A stretch of 64,000 bases of DNA from Bacteroidia bacterium (GTDB lineage: Bacteria > Bacteroidota > Bacteroidia > Palsa-965). Of this stretch, positions 51,363 through 60,368 are shown in pieces. A program made the translations under genes and the position numbers. The notes beneath the pieces are model-generated. The model had not been told where the DNA came from, searched no databases, and worked only from the letters and a program-made list of their open reading frames with translations. The first letter of the stretch is position 1. Each line of letters begins with the position of its first letter. The stretch spans positions 87,740-151,739 of the forward strand of contig JALONL010000014.1 of assembly GCA_025454955.1 (NCBI GenBank), read 5' to 3'.

Positions 51363-52361
51363 ATGTTGAAAATCGGCGTTGCCGGTGCCGGGCATCTGGG
51401 CAAAATTCATATCCGTCAGATAAAAGAGCTGACAGACCGCTACCAACTTGTGGGCTTTCACGACAGCGACCCTGCCGTGCGTGCGGCTGTGGCTGCCGAA
51501 TTTGGCATTACCGCTTTCGAAACCACCGATGCACTTATTGAGGCAGCCGAAGTAATAGACATTGTGACTCCCACGCTGTACCATTACGATGTGGCCGTAA
51601 AAGCCCTGCGCCGCCAGCGTCATCTTTTTATCGAAAAGCCGCTCACGCACACGGTTGATGAGGGCAAAGTGCTGGTGCGACTGGCCGCCGAGGCCAATGT
51701 AAAAGTACAGGTGGGCCATGTGGAGCGTTTCAACCCGGCATTTATGGCCGCCCAGCCCCTGCTCGATCAGCCCATGTTTATTGAAACACACAGGCTGGCT
51801 CAGTTTAATCCGCGCGGAACCGATGTGTCGGTAGTGCTCGATCTGATGATACACGATATTGATATTGTACTCAGCTTAGTACGTGCCAATATCCGCCACA
51901 TCAGCGCCAGCGGCGTGGCCGTGGTAAGCGATACTCCCGATATTGCCAACGCCCGCATCGAGTTCGACAATGGCGCTGTGGCCAACCTTACCGCCAGCCG
52001 CATTTCGCTTAAAAACATGCGTAAATCGCGTTTTTTCCGCCGCGATGCCTATATTTCTGTTGACTTTTTAGATAAACAGGTAAGCGTGGTGCGAATGAAA
52101 GCCATTGAAGGTGAGCCCGATCCGCTGGCCATAATAATTCAGCCCGGCGAAGGAAAACCACCCAAAGAACTGTTTTTTGAGCATCCCGAAGTGGAGCAAA
52201 CCAATGCTATACGCATGGAACTCAGCACCTTTGCCGACGCCATCAACAACAACACCCGCCCGCTGGTATCAATCGACGACGGATTTAAAGCATTGGAAGT
52301 TGCACATAAAATTATTGACCAAGTGCAGGCAAAAACTAATTTTGCAGCCGCCCGGCAATAA
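51363..52361 (+). CDS. Gfo/Idh/MocA-family oxidoreductase
   Basis: 332 residues. LKIGVAGAGHLGKIHIRQIK (NAD-binding GxGxxG), EAAEVIDIVTPTLYHYDVAV and FIEKPLTHTVDEGKV (the EKP signature), then VQVGHVERFNPAFM. The HVERFNP form is typical of UDP-GlcNAc 3-dehydrogenase or similar nucleotide-sugar enzymes, which fits the sugar transferase two genes downstream. Substrate unproven. Confidence 0.9.
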   Translation: MLKIGVAGAGHLGKIHIRQIKELTDRYQLVGFHDSDPAVRAAVAAEFGITAFETTDALIEAAEVIDIVTPTLYHYDVAVKALRRQRHLFIEKPLTHTVDEGKVLVRLAAEANVKVQVGHVERFNPAFMAAQPLLDQPMFIETHRLAQFNPRGTDVSVVLDLMIHDIDIVLSLVRANIRHISASGVAVVSDTPDIANARIEFDNGAVANLTASRISLKNMRKSRFFRRDAYISVDFLDKQVSVVRMKAIEGEPDPLAIIIQPGEGKPPKELFFEHPEVEQTNAIRMELSTFADAINNNTRPLVSIDDGFKALEVAHKIIDQVQAKTNFAAARQ

Positions 52362-52399
52362 ATAACGCATAGGCGCGTTATAACGGGAACAACGACTGC

Positions 52400-53266
52400 A
52401 TGATTAGAAAAATTACTTTTTACCCCGCATTAATTTTCCTTGTGTTGCTTACAGTTCCGCTATTACCGGGCTGCAAGCTCTTCGATCGCACAGAGGAAAT
52501 ACCTTCGTACCTGAGAATCAGTTCGGTAAATTTCACTGCACTTTCGGGAGAAGGCAGTTCGTCGCACCAGATTACCGATGTTTGGGTTTTCATGGATAAT
52601 GAGCTGATAGGCGCATTTGAAATTCCCTGCACCATTCCCATTCTTGCCGAAGGCAGCCACCAGTTTCTTATCCGCGCCGGTATAAAAATGAACGGTACCA
52701 CCACCACCCGTGCCATTTATCCGGCATACAAAGGCTGGGAAAGTTCCCTCACACTTACCCGCGCACAGGTGGTAAGTGCCGCACCCTCGTTTCAATATTT
52801 TTCGGGAACCGATTTTGTGTGGCTCGAAGATTTCGACCAGCCGGGACAAACCTATAACGACAGCGGTGCCATTGTGCAGGATGTATTTCACCTTACCAAC
52901 AATCCGGCCGATGTATTTGAAGGGGCCCGGTCGGGCTACGCCAAATTGGATAACGATTCTTTCGACCTCTTCATTCGCTCACAGTTTTTCACCGGTTTGC
53001 ATCCTGCCGCTTCATTTGTGTATATGGAGCTTAACTACCGCTGCGACCAGCCTTTTTCGGTTGGGGTAATGACACGGCAGTACGAATACCGCAATGTGGT
53101 TACGGTAAGTCCCCGATCAACCTGGGGCAAAATCTATATCAACCTCACCGACGCAGTCAATCAGGCTCCCTCCTCTACCGGCTATGCGTTTTACATCACG
53201 CAGCGAAAGCCTGATGATGTAACTGAATCTTACCTCTATCTCGACAATATCAAAGTGCTGCGGTAA
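52400..53266 (+). CDS. putative lipoprotein, 288 aa
   Basis: Lipoprotein signal MIRKITFYPALIFLVLLTVP with lipobox LLPGC. The mature part has beta-rich segments (HQITDVWVFMDNELIGAFEI and the WLEDFDQPGQTYNDSGAIVQ region) that resemble a carbohydrate-binding or immunoglobulin-like domain. Family not recognised. Between the oxidoreductase and the sugar transferase, with a 9-nt gap to the latter, so one operon. Confidence 0.7.
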   Translation: MIRKITFYPALIFLVLLTVPLLPGCKLFDRTEEIPSYLRISSVNFTALSGEGSSSHQITDVWVFMDNELIGAFEIPCTIPILAEGSHQFLIRAGIKMNGTTTTRAIYPAYKGWESSLTLTRAQVVSAAPSFQYFSGTDFVWLEDFDQPGQTYNDSGAIVQDVFHLTNNPADVFEGARSGYAKLDNDSFDLFIRSQFFTGLHPAASFVYMELNYRCDQPFSVGVMTRQYEYRNVVTVSPRSTWGKIYINLTDAVNQAPSSTGYAFYITQRKPDDVTESYLYLDNIKVLR

Positions 53267-53274
53267 TTGCCGGT

Positions 53275-54696
53275 ATGAATAAAACCCGTCAGGTTCTTTT
53301 TTATCACATCAGCGACATTGTTTCGGCGGCCTCTGCCTGGACACTTTTTCACATGTACCGCAAGGTGAATATTGAGTCGGTGAAATTTGGGTTGAAAGTG
53401 CCGGTGATGTTTGATGAAAAGTTCTTTACGGGACTTGGTGCGGTGGTTCTTTTCTGGATTTCGCTGTATGGTATTACAGGGAGTTACCGGAATATTTACC
53501 ATCGTTCGCGCTTAAAGGAATTCGGGCAGATTTTGCTGTTGAGTTGCATTGGCGTGCTGGTAATATTTTTTACGCTGCTGCTCGACGATACGGTAATCAG
53601 CTACCGGACATATTACCTGAGTACATTAACACTGTTTATCACTCATTTCTGCTTTACGGTAACCGGCCGCATGATTCTGACCTCCATCACCAACAGCCGT
53701 ATTCGCAACCGGAAAATCGGTTTCAATACCATACTTATTGGCAGCAACGCCAATGCCCTGAAGCTGTTCAGCGAACTGGAAAGCCAGAAAAAATCGTGGG
53801 GCAACCGCTTTGTGGGTTTTGTGCATGTGGACAGCAAAAACGGCTATTCGCACGAACTCAAAGCCCGCCTGCCACATCTGGGCGAGGTGGAACAACTGCG
53901 CAGCATTATCCGCGAGCATCAGGCCGAGGAAGTCATCATTGCCATAGAATCTTCGGAACACGACAGGCTGAACGTGATTATCAATGAAATGGACGATCAG
54001 CCGGTAGTGATAAAGGTGATTCCGGATATGTACGACATTCTTTCGGGGCAGGTGAAAATGAGCACCATTTTCGGTGCGCCCATGATTGAGATCAAGCGCG
54101 AGATTATGCCGCCCTGGCAGCAGTCGATAAAGCGCATTATCGACGTGCTGGTATCGCTCATTGCCCTCACTGTTTTTCTGCCGGTGTATTTGCTGGTGGC
54201 GCTTGGCGTAAAACTCTCGTCGAAAGGGCCTATTTTTTACAGTCATTATCGTATTGGCATTCATGGAAAGCCGTTTCGCATACATAAATTCCGTTCCATG
54301 TATGTGGATGCCGAGCGCAACGGCCCTGCCCTTTCGAGCGAAAACGATCCGCGCATTACGCCTTTCGGCCGTTTCCTGCGCAAAACCCGTCTCGACGAAA
54401 TTCCGCAGTTTTACAATGTACTCATCGGCGAAATGTCGCTGGTGGGCCCGCGCCCGGAAAGGCAGTTTTTTATCGACAAAATTGTGGAGCAGGCACCGCA
54501 CTACCGCCACCTGCATAATGTAAAACCCGGAATTACTTCATGGGGGCAGGTAAAATACGGCTATGCCGAGAATGTGGATCAAATGGTGGAGCGCCTTAAA
54601 TACGACCTGCTTTATATCGAGAATATGTCGTTGTATGTAGATTTTAAGATATTGATCTATACAATTTTGATTGTGGTACAGGGACGGGGAAAATAG
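53275..54696 (+). CDS. polyprenyl-phosphate sugar-1-phosphate transferase
   Basis: 473 residues. Four N-terminal membrane segments (about 15-120), a CoA/NAD-binding-like domain (FNTILIGSNANALKLFSELE), a fifth membrane segment (about 285-312) and the conserved C-terminal catalytic domain: FYSHYRIGIHGKPFRIHKFR, RKTRLDEIPQFYNVLIGEMS, VGPRPERQFF and KPGITSWGQVKYGYA. It starts capsule or exopolysaccharide synthesis on undecaprenyl phosphate (WbaP/EpsE/GumD type). Confidence 0.93.
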   Translation: MNKTRQVLFYHISDIVSAASAWTLFHMYRKVNIESVKFGLKVPVMFDEKFFTGLGAVVLFWISLYGITGSYRNIYHRSRLKEFGQILLLSCIGVLVIFFTLLLDDTVISYRTYYLSTLTLFITHFCFTVTGRMILTSITNSRIRNRKIGFNTILIGSNANALKLFSELESQKKSWGNRFVGFVHVDSKNGYSHELKARLPHLGEVEQLRSIIREHQAEEVIIAIESSEHDRLNVIINEMDDQPVVIKVIPDMYDILSGQVKMSTIFGAPMIEIKREIMPPWQQSIKRIIDVLVSLIALTVFLPVYLLVALGVKLSSKGPIFYSHYRIGIHGKPFRIHKFRSMYVDAERNGPALSSENDPRITPFGRFLRKTRLDEIPQFYNVLIGEMSLVGPRPERQFFIDKIVEQAPHYRHLHNVKPGITSWGQVKYGYAENVDQMVERLKYDLLYIENMSLYVDFKILIYTILIVVQGRGK

Positions 54697-54811
54697 CGTG
54701 AACTTTTCCACAATTCCGGGTGTTTACAAAAACAGGCAAAATCAGGCTGTAAACCCAACAGGCCGATTATCTTTACGGCCGTTCTAACACGTATAATTTA
54801 CCTTCATTTCA

Positions 54812-55711
54812 ATGAAAAACATCACCGTTATCGGCTCCGGCACAATGGGCAACGGAATAGCGCATGTGTTTGCGCAGTACGGCTATCAGGTTTCGCTGGT
54901 AGATATTTCGAAAGAGGCGCTGGAGCGCGGGCTGGCTGTTATTGGCAAAAACATGGATCGCCAGGTAAGCAAAGGCTCGCTTTCTGAGGCCGATAAGGCT
55001 GCGGCGCTTGCCCGCATTATCCCCACCACCAATCTTGCCGAAGGCGTGGCTCATGCCGAACTGGTAGTGGAAGCCGCCACGGAAAATGTGGATTTAAAAC
55101 TTAAAATCTTCCGCGATCTCGATGCCGCTGCTCCTGCAGGCTGCATTCTTGCTTCCAATACCTCTTCCATTTCCATCACCAAAATTGCCGCCGTTACCAA
55201 ACGTCCCGAATCGGTTATCGGTATGCACTTTATGAATCCGGTGCCGGTAATGAAATTGGTGGAGGTTATTCGTGGCTACTCTACCAGCGATGCCGTAACG
55301 GCTCAAATCATGGAGCTTTCGCGCAAGCTCGACAAGGTGCCGGTAGAAGTAAATGACTATCCCGGCTTTGTAGCCAACAAAATACTCATGCCCATGATTA
55401 ACGAGGCCATTATTACACTCTACGAGGGTGTGGCCGGCGTGGAAGAAATAGACAATGTAATGAAATTGGGCATGGGCCACCCGATGGGCCCGCTTCGCCT
55501 GGCCGATTTTATTGGCCTGGATGTATGCCTTGCCATTCTGCGCGTTTTGCACGATGGTTTCGGCAACCCGAAATATGCGCCCTGCCCGTTGCTGGTAAAC
55601 ATGGTTACCGCCGGGCATCTTGGCGATAAAACCGGTAAAGGGTTTTATGATTACAGCAACCCGAAAGCACCGGTACTGGCCGAAAGATTTCGTAAAAAGG
55701 AACTCGTTTAA
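54812..55711 (+). CDS. 3-hydroxybutyryl-CoA/3-hydroxyacyl-CoA dehydrogenase
   Basis: 299 residues. NAD-binding ITVIGSGTMGNGIAHVFAQY, catalytic His region in VIGMHFMNPVPVMKLVEVIR, and GHPMGPLRLADFIGLDVCLA in the C-terminal domain. It oxidises L-3-hydroxyacyl-CoA, one step before the thiolase at 7301 in beta-oxidation (or the reverse in butyrate/PHB-like routes). Monocistronic, with a strong terminator. Confidence 0.92.
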   Translation: MKNITVIGSGTMGNGIAHVFAQYGYQVSLVDISKEALERGLAVIGKNMDRQVSKGSLSEADKAAALARIIPTTNLAEGVAHAELVVEAATENVDLKLKIFRDLDAAAPAGCILASNTSSISITKIAAVTKRPESVIGMHFMNPVPVMKLVEVIRGYSTSDAVTAQIMELSRKLDKVPVEVNDYPGFVANKILMPMINEAIITLYEGVAGVEEIDNVMKLGMGHPMGPLRLADFIGLDVCLAILRVLHDGFGNPKYAPCPLLVNMVTAGHLGDKTGKGFYDYSNPKAPVLAERFRKKELV

Positions 55712-55732
55712 TCGGTATATCTTTTAAAATGT

Positions 55733-55765
55733 AAAACGGCTGTCTTCGGGCAGCCGTTTTTTTTT
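55733..55765 (+). terminator. terminator after the 3-hydroxyacyl-CoA dehydrogenase gene
   Basis: AAAACGGCTG/CAGCCGTTTT stem (10 bp), 8-nt loop, followed by five more T. Confidence 0.88.
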
Positions 55766-55832
55766 GACGTTGATTTCCCGAAAGAATCAACGAACAAAAT
55801 ACATCACATCTTCCTGAATGGTAAGAAAATGC

Positions 55833-55865
55833 AAATCCCCGGCAACCAAAGGTTGCCGGGGATTT
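55833..55865. terminator. long perfect hairpin
   Basis: Perfect 15-bp stem AAATCCCCGGCAACC/GGTTGCCGGGGATTT with an AAA loop. It lies before the 3' end of the minus-strand gene at 55908, so it is probably its terminator. Confidence 0.8.
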
Positions 55866-55907
55866 GTGAGTGAATTGTTTTCAGAAGTAAGAATCTTCTG
55901 AAAAATA

Positions 55908-56420
55908 TTATTTCATTTTCTTCACGTTCAGGTAGTAGAGAACGATGAAGAGCAGTGAAAATACAAGACCCATTACCGGGAAGCCACCGCCTTGTTTGGC
56001 AGTTTCCATAGCAGCCTGGCTGGCAGCGGGAATATCAACACCGAGTGAATCGCTCATTTTGCTCATACCTTCGCTCATGCTGTCAACGGTTTTCATGCTC
56101 AGGTAAGCACCGATACCGAATGCAAGCAGTTCGCAGGCTGTATAGATGTAGAAGCCCATTTTCTTGAGTTTCCACATTTGTGCAGCACCATAGATTTTAC
56201 CTACAGCAAAGAGGAACAGCAGAATAAACATTACTGTGCCGCCACCAAGCATAGCACCTACACCGGGAATGCTGGAAAGCATAGCACCGAAGGTTCCTGC
56301 TGCAATGGCAATGAGCAGGTAAGCAAGAGCACCGAGGCCACTACCAATCCAGGTGAGGATACAAAGTACTGTTAATAATGTCGGGCGCTTTTCAGGAGCA
56401 GTTGCGTTTGTTTGATCCAT
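55908..56420 (-). CDS. four-helix membrane protein, 170 aa
   Basis: Hydrophobic segments at about residues 18-48, 62-80, 88-106 and 148-166. KRPTLLTVLCILTWIGSGLG, then a Gly/Ala-rich stretch (SSIPGVGAMLGGG), and a linker with Met/Ser (SMSEGMSKMSDSLG). Bacteroidota membrane proteins of this general type are common and unstudied. Function unknown. Confidence 0.72.
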   Translation of the reverse strand: MDQTNATAPEKRPTLLTVLCILTWIGSGLGALAYLLIAIAAGTFGAMLSSIPGVGAMLGGGTVMFILLFLFAVGKIYGAAQMWKLKKMGFYIYTACELLAFGIGAYLSMKTVDSMSEGMSKMSDSLGVDIPAASQAAMETAKQGGGFPVMGLVFSLLFIVLYYLNVKKMK

Positions 56421-56556
56421 TGTAAATTAGTTTTGGTTTTGAAATAAGGGTGAATAGTTGAAGTGTGGCAAAAAAACTGCTTTTTAACAGCCCAAACAAG
56501 TCTGTAACCGGTATAGTTATTAACATCTTTTGGCTAAGTGAACAAAAAAACCGTAA

Positions 56557-58296
56557 TCAGGGGCGGCCCGACCAGCTTTTCCACGAGGCTTTCTGACTGT
56601 CAATCAGGCTGTTTGAGCGTGACACCTTGTAAACCGGGTAGTAATGTACCCCGTCGGCTTTAAGGGGAAGAAATTTCTGGGCTCCGCCCGAATTTACCAC
56701 CAAAATCACCGAATCGCTGTCGAAATACCGAAGCCATTCCTGCAAATCGGCTTTTACCGGTATCGGGTCTTCGGCCCGGCCATTTACCTGAATGGCCACA
56801 ATTTCGTCGTTTACGGCAAGCCCGGCCAGTTCGGCAGGCGAATTGAAATACACTTCGGTGATTTTGGAAATACCGCCCTGCTCGATGAGCCTGAAACCGA
56901 ATTTATCCTCATGTATTTTGGATGATTCGTAGCGGTTTATTTTGCAGCCGATATATTCAAGTGCTTCGTCAAGTGGCTCTGTGTAATCTGCTGACTGGTA
57001 GAAATATACATTCCAGTAATGATCGAAATTCTTTCCTGATATTTCCTCCACCAGCCGCTTGTAATCTGCCTCGGTGTAGCCTTTGCCTTTTTGGCCGTAA
57101 TCGGTCCAGAGGCGACGCATTACATGGTCGAGGTTGCGGGTGTTGGCGGTGTGGCGGCGGATGAAAATATCGGTAATGAAGGCCAGCAGGCAGCCTTCGT
57201 GGTAAATAGACGTTTTACGGTGCGGTGCGCCGGGCACATAGCCGTCGAGCCAGGTGTCGAACGAGGAGTCGGCCACCGAAAGGAAATGGCGGCCGTGCGA
57301 GTGGAAATGCTTTTCGAGGCGTTCTTCGAACGTGTGCCAGTATTCATGCTCGGTAAATACGCCGGAGCGGAACAGCAGGTAATCGCCGTAGTAAGTAGTC
57401 ACGCCTTCGCACACATAGCCTAAGCGCGAGTAATTTTCGCGGGTAAAGTCGTAGGGCATCATGTCGGCCGGACGAATGGCCTTGATGTTCCAGGCGTGAA
57501 AAAGTTCGTGGCAGCTAACGCCCAGAAAGTCGCCGTAAAGCTCGTTCATGAGCCGGTATGGCGGGCCGAGGGCAATCACGGTGGAATCGGTATGCTCAAC
57601 GCCGTGGTAAAAGCGGTGAGGCAGAATCTGGTACAGGAAATGGTACTTCTCGGCCGGGCAACTGCCGAAAATCTGCATGATTTCGTTGACGTAAATAAAA
57701 CTGTCGGCAATAATGCGCGACCAGTCGGGCCGGCACTCGCCCTGAAACCAGAGGTGAAACTCCACCCCGTCGAGCACGAAGAAATTATGCTGAAGCGTGG
57801 GGCTGGCAATAAACGGACTATCGGCCAGCCGGTCGAAATCGGAGGCCACAAGTATATGATCTGCAGGTTGCTGCAATGCGGTGGCCACGCGCCAGCCTTC
57901 GGGCAACTGTAATTCAACGGTGCATACTTCGTCGAGTCTGTCGGTAAGGTAAACGCAGCAGTTTACGGGGTTTACATACAACTGGCTTTGGTCGAGCCAG
58001 GTGGAACCGGCATTGAGTTCGGCGGCGTAGTATTCGTAAACGATGTACAGTGTGGAAACATCTGTGCATTGTACACGCCAGAGGTCTTTCGAAATTTTTT
58101 CGCTTTTCAGCGGTTGGCCGTCGGGAGTTTCGGCGCGGAAGCCACGCACGTTTTTGGCAAAGTTGCCCAGTTCGTAACGCCCGGGGCGCCACGAGGGTAA
58201 TTGCACATCCACACTACCCGGATCTACATTCTCGGCAATGGCGGTAATGGTAATATAACGGCTCTGCGGGTTCGACCACGAGAAGATGTAGTGCAT
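56557..58296 (-). CDS. M61-family (glycyl) metallopeptidase
   Basis: 579 residues. Beta-rich N-terminal domain (1-190), then a zinc aminopeptidase core with HELFHAWN (His263, His267) and Glu297 in YVCEGVTTYYGDYLL, and a C-terminal PDZ domain (GLAVNDEIVAIQVNGRAEDP). The EH(T)DST and HAWNIKAIRP parts are typical of M61. Starts at the ATG at 58296; no signal peptide, unlike many homologues, so a cytosolic enzyme or an N-terminal anchor elsewhere is possible. Confidence 0.92.
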   Translation of the reverse strand: MHYIFSWSNPQSRYITITAIAENVDPGSVDVQLPSWRPGRYELGNFAKNVRGFRAETPDGQPLKSEKISKDLWRVQCTDVSTLYIVYEYYAAELNAGSTWLDQSQLYVNPVNCCVYLTDRLDEVCTVELQLPEGWRVATALQQPADHILVASDFDRLADSPFIASPTLQHNFFVLDGVEFHLWFQGECRPDWSRIIADSFIYVNEIMQIFGSCPAEKYHFLYQILPHRFYHGVEHTDSTVIALGPPYRLMNELYGDFLGVSCHELFHAWNIKAIRPADMMPYDFTRENYSRLGYVCEGVTTYYGDYLLFRSGVFTEHEYWHTFEERLEKHFHSHGRHFLSVADSSFDTWLDGYVPGAPHRKTSIYHEGCLLAFITDIFIRRHTANTRNLDHVMRRLWTDYGQKGKGYTEADYKRLVEEISGKNFDHYWNVYFYQSADYTEPLDEALEYIGCKINRYESSKIHEDKFGFRLIEQGGISKITEVYFNSPAELAGLAVNDEIVAIQVNGRAEDPIPVKADLQEWLRYFDSDSVILVVNSGGAQKFLPLKADGVHYYPVYKVSRSNSLIDSQKASWKSWSGRP

Positions 58297-58332
58297 GGGG
58301 AATTAACTACTTCGTTATACAATAAACTGCAC

Positions 58333-59403
58333 TCAGCACACGCGGTGTACCCAGTTGTGCGGATCTTCAATTCGTCCGCGACGGATATTGTCGAGGGCTT
58401 TGTTTACGCGGCGGGCAAAGCCGTTTTCGTTTATCTGCGGCAGGTCGTAATCTTTGCCTTCGTAGCCAATAGTGGTAATGGTGGCAATAGTGGCGGCGGT
58501 GCCGGTGCCAAATGCTTCCACCAACAGGCCCTGCTGTAGTGCATCCACAATTTCGTCAACCGAAATTTTGCGTTCTTCCACTTTCATGCCCCAATCGCGG
58601 GCAAGGGTGAGCACACTGTCGCGGGTAATTCCGGCCAATATGGTATCGCCAAGCTGCGGGGTAATGAGTGTATCGCCAATTACAAACATGAGGTTCATCG
58701 TGCCCGATTCTTCCACGTATTTATGGTCGCGGGCATCGGTCCAGATGAGCTGGTCGTAGCCTTCGTGCTTGGCCAGCGCCGAGGGGTAAAGCGATCGGCC
58801 GTAATTGCCCGATGCTTTTACGTAGCCCACACCGCCTTCTACTGCGCGGAAAAACTTCTTCTCCACACGCACCCGCAGCGGATGATCGTAGTATGCGCCC
58901 ACGGGTGTGGTGATGATGATGAATTTGTAGGTATCGGAGGCTTTTACGCCAATGTAATCGTCGGTGGCAATAAGGAAGGGGCGCACGTAAAGCGAACGAC
59001 CATCGCCGCCCGGAATCCAGTTCTGGTCTAAGCGCAGGAGTTCGTCGAGGCCTTCCATGAAAATTTCTTCGGGCACTTCGGCCATGGCCATTCGGTGTGC
59101 AGAGCGGTTGAGGCGTTTCTGGTTTTCGAGCGGACGGAAAAGCAATACATCGCCGTTGTCGGAGCGGTGTGCTTTCATGCCTTCGAAAATGCTTTGGCCG
59201 TAATGCATTACCGAACTGGCCGGACTCATGCTCAGCGGGGCGTAAGGCACAATTTCGGCCCTGTGCCACACACCGTCGGCGTAATCGGCCACAAACATGT
59301 GGTCGGAAAATACTTTACCGAAAGGCAGGTTGTTAATATCCAGCCCCGGCAGGCGCGACTGGGTTGTTTTATGAACGGGGATCGAAAGCGTGGCGTTCGA
59401 CAT
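58333..59403 (-). CDS. ilvE: branched-chain-amino-acid aminotransferase
   Basis: 356 residues from the ATG at 59403 (a TTG two codons before is not used). PLP fold class IV: Lys196 in GYVKASGNYGRSL, and KYVEESGTMNLMFVIG. SVMHYGQSIFEGMKAHRSDN and GDTILAGITRDSVLTLARDW fit the long BCAT type. It transfers the amino group in Val, Leu and Ile synthesis or breakdown. Upstream lies the small lipoprotein gene in the opposite direction. Confidence 0.95.
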   Translation of the reverse strand: MSNATLSIPVHKTTQSRLPGLDINNLPFGKVFSDHMFVADYADGVWHRAEIVPYAPLSMSPASSVMHYGQSIFEGMKAHRSDNGDVLLFRPLENQKRLNRSAHRMAMAEVPEEIFMEGLDELLRLDQNWIPGGDGRSLYVRPFLIATDDYIGVKASDTYKFIIITTPVGAYYDHPLRVRVEKKFFRAVEGGVGYVKASGNYGRSLYPSALAKHEGYDQLIWTDARDHKYVEESGTMNLMFVIGDTLITPQLGDTILAGITRDSVLTLARDWGMKVEERKISVDEIVDALQQGLLVEAFGTGTAATIATITTIGYEGKDYDLPQINENGFARRVNKALDNIRRGRIEDPHNWVHRVC

Positions 59404-59524
59404 GAGCAAGCGAATAAATGGTTCCGGGCAAATATGCCGATAATTTCCCGGAAAGATTCGCCGCCCGGCATGAATTTCGACCTAATGGCCGGAATATCAG
59501 TCCAAGGCCGTATCTTTCAGGACT

Positions 59525-59653
59525 ATGCGAAGAATGAAAACTTTGTTAATTATTGTTTTGGTGTTGGGCTGGGCTGGTTGTGCGGGAAAAAAAACGACTG
59601 TAGAAAAGCCCTGCCGGAATTGTCATGATTTCAAACTTCAGGCAGCACGTTAA
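59525..59653 (+). CDS. tiny CxxCH lipoprotein, 42 aa
   Basis: ATG at 59525, TAA at 59651-59653. Product MRRMKTLLIIVLVLGWAGCA with lipobox WAGC, then a short tail with PCRNCHDFKLQAAR. The CRNCH is a CxxCH motif, the heme c attachment signature, in a peptide too short for a normal cytochrome. A near-consensus promoter TATCTTTC lies 10 nt upstream. Heme binding is a guess; the motif can occur by chance. An alternative start is the ATG at 59534. Confidence 0.5.
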   Translation: MRRMKTLLIIVLVLGWAGCAGKKTTVEKPCRNCHDFKLQAAR

Positions 59654-59692
59654 ACAGCGCAGCGAAAACACGTAACGCGTATCTTCGCACCC

Positions 59693-60355
59693 ATGAAAGA
59701 ACTCATCCGCGCCCAGAACCTTCGCAAATCATACGGAAGTTTAGAAGTACTCCGCGGCATCGACCTGAGCATTAACGAAGGCGAAGTCGTGTCGGTGGTG
59801 GGAGCATCGGGCGCGGGCAAAACTACTTTGCTCACCATCCTTGGCACACTCGATCTGGCCGATGGTGGTACGCTTGAAATTGCCGGGCAGCAGATTTCGT
59901 CGCTCAAACCGCGCGAACTGGCGGCTTTTCGCAACAGGCATATTGGTTTTGTATTTCAGTTTCACCACCTCCTGCCCGAGTTTACCGCGCTCGAAAACGT
60001 GTGTATGCCCGCGCTGGTAGCCCGCACACCCAAAGCCGAGGCCGAAAAACGCGCCAAAGAATTACTCGACATGCTGGGCCTGGCCGAACGTGCCGAACAC
60101 AAACCCGCAGCCCTCTCGGGCGGCGAACAACAACGCGTGGCCGTAGCCCGCGCACTCATCAACAAACCCGCAGTAGTGTTTGCCGACGAACCCTCAGGCA
60201 ACCTCGACTCGGCCACCGCACAGCAACTGCATGAGTTGTTTTTCGATTTACGCAAACAGCTTAACCAGACGTTTGTGATTGTAACGCACAACGAGGTGCT
60301 GGCCGGTAAGACAGACAGGAAGCTGGTGATGAAGGATGGGTTGTTGAGTGTGTAA
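59693..60355 (+). CDS. LolD-like ABC transporter ATP-binding protein
   Basis: 220 residues. Walker A GASGAGKT (37-44), Q-loop [18 protein letters not shown], signature LSGGEQQR, Walker [13 protein letters not shown] and H-loop [19 protein letters not shown]. MacB/LolD group, [12 protein letters not shown] being typical of LolD, which helps move lipoproteins from the inner membrane; the permease partner (LolC/E) is not here. Preceded by a near-consensus box TATCTTCG. A 3'-end duplicate lies at 61301-61511. Confidence 0.9.
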   Translation: MKELIRAQNLRKSYGSLEVLRGIDLSINEGEVVSVVGASGAGKTTLLTILGTLDLADGGTLEIAGQQISSLKPRELAAFRNRHIGFVFQFHHLLPEFTALENVCMPALVARTPKAEAEKRAKELLDMLGLAERAEHKPAALSGGEQQRVAVARALINKPAVVFADEPSGNLDSATAQQLHELFFDLRKQLNQTFVIVTHNEVLAGKTDRKLVMKDGLLSV

Positions 60356-60368
60356 AGGATATTTTTGG

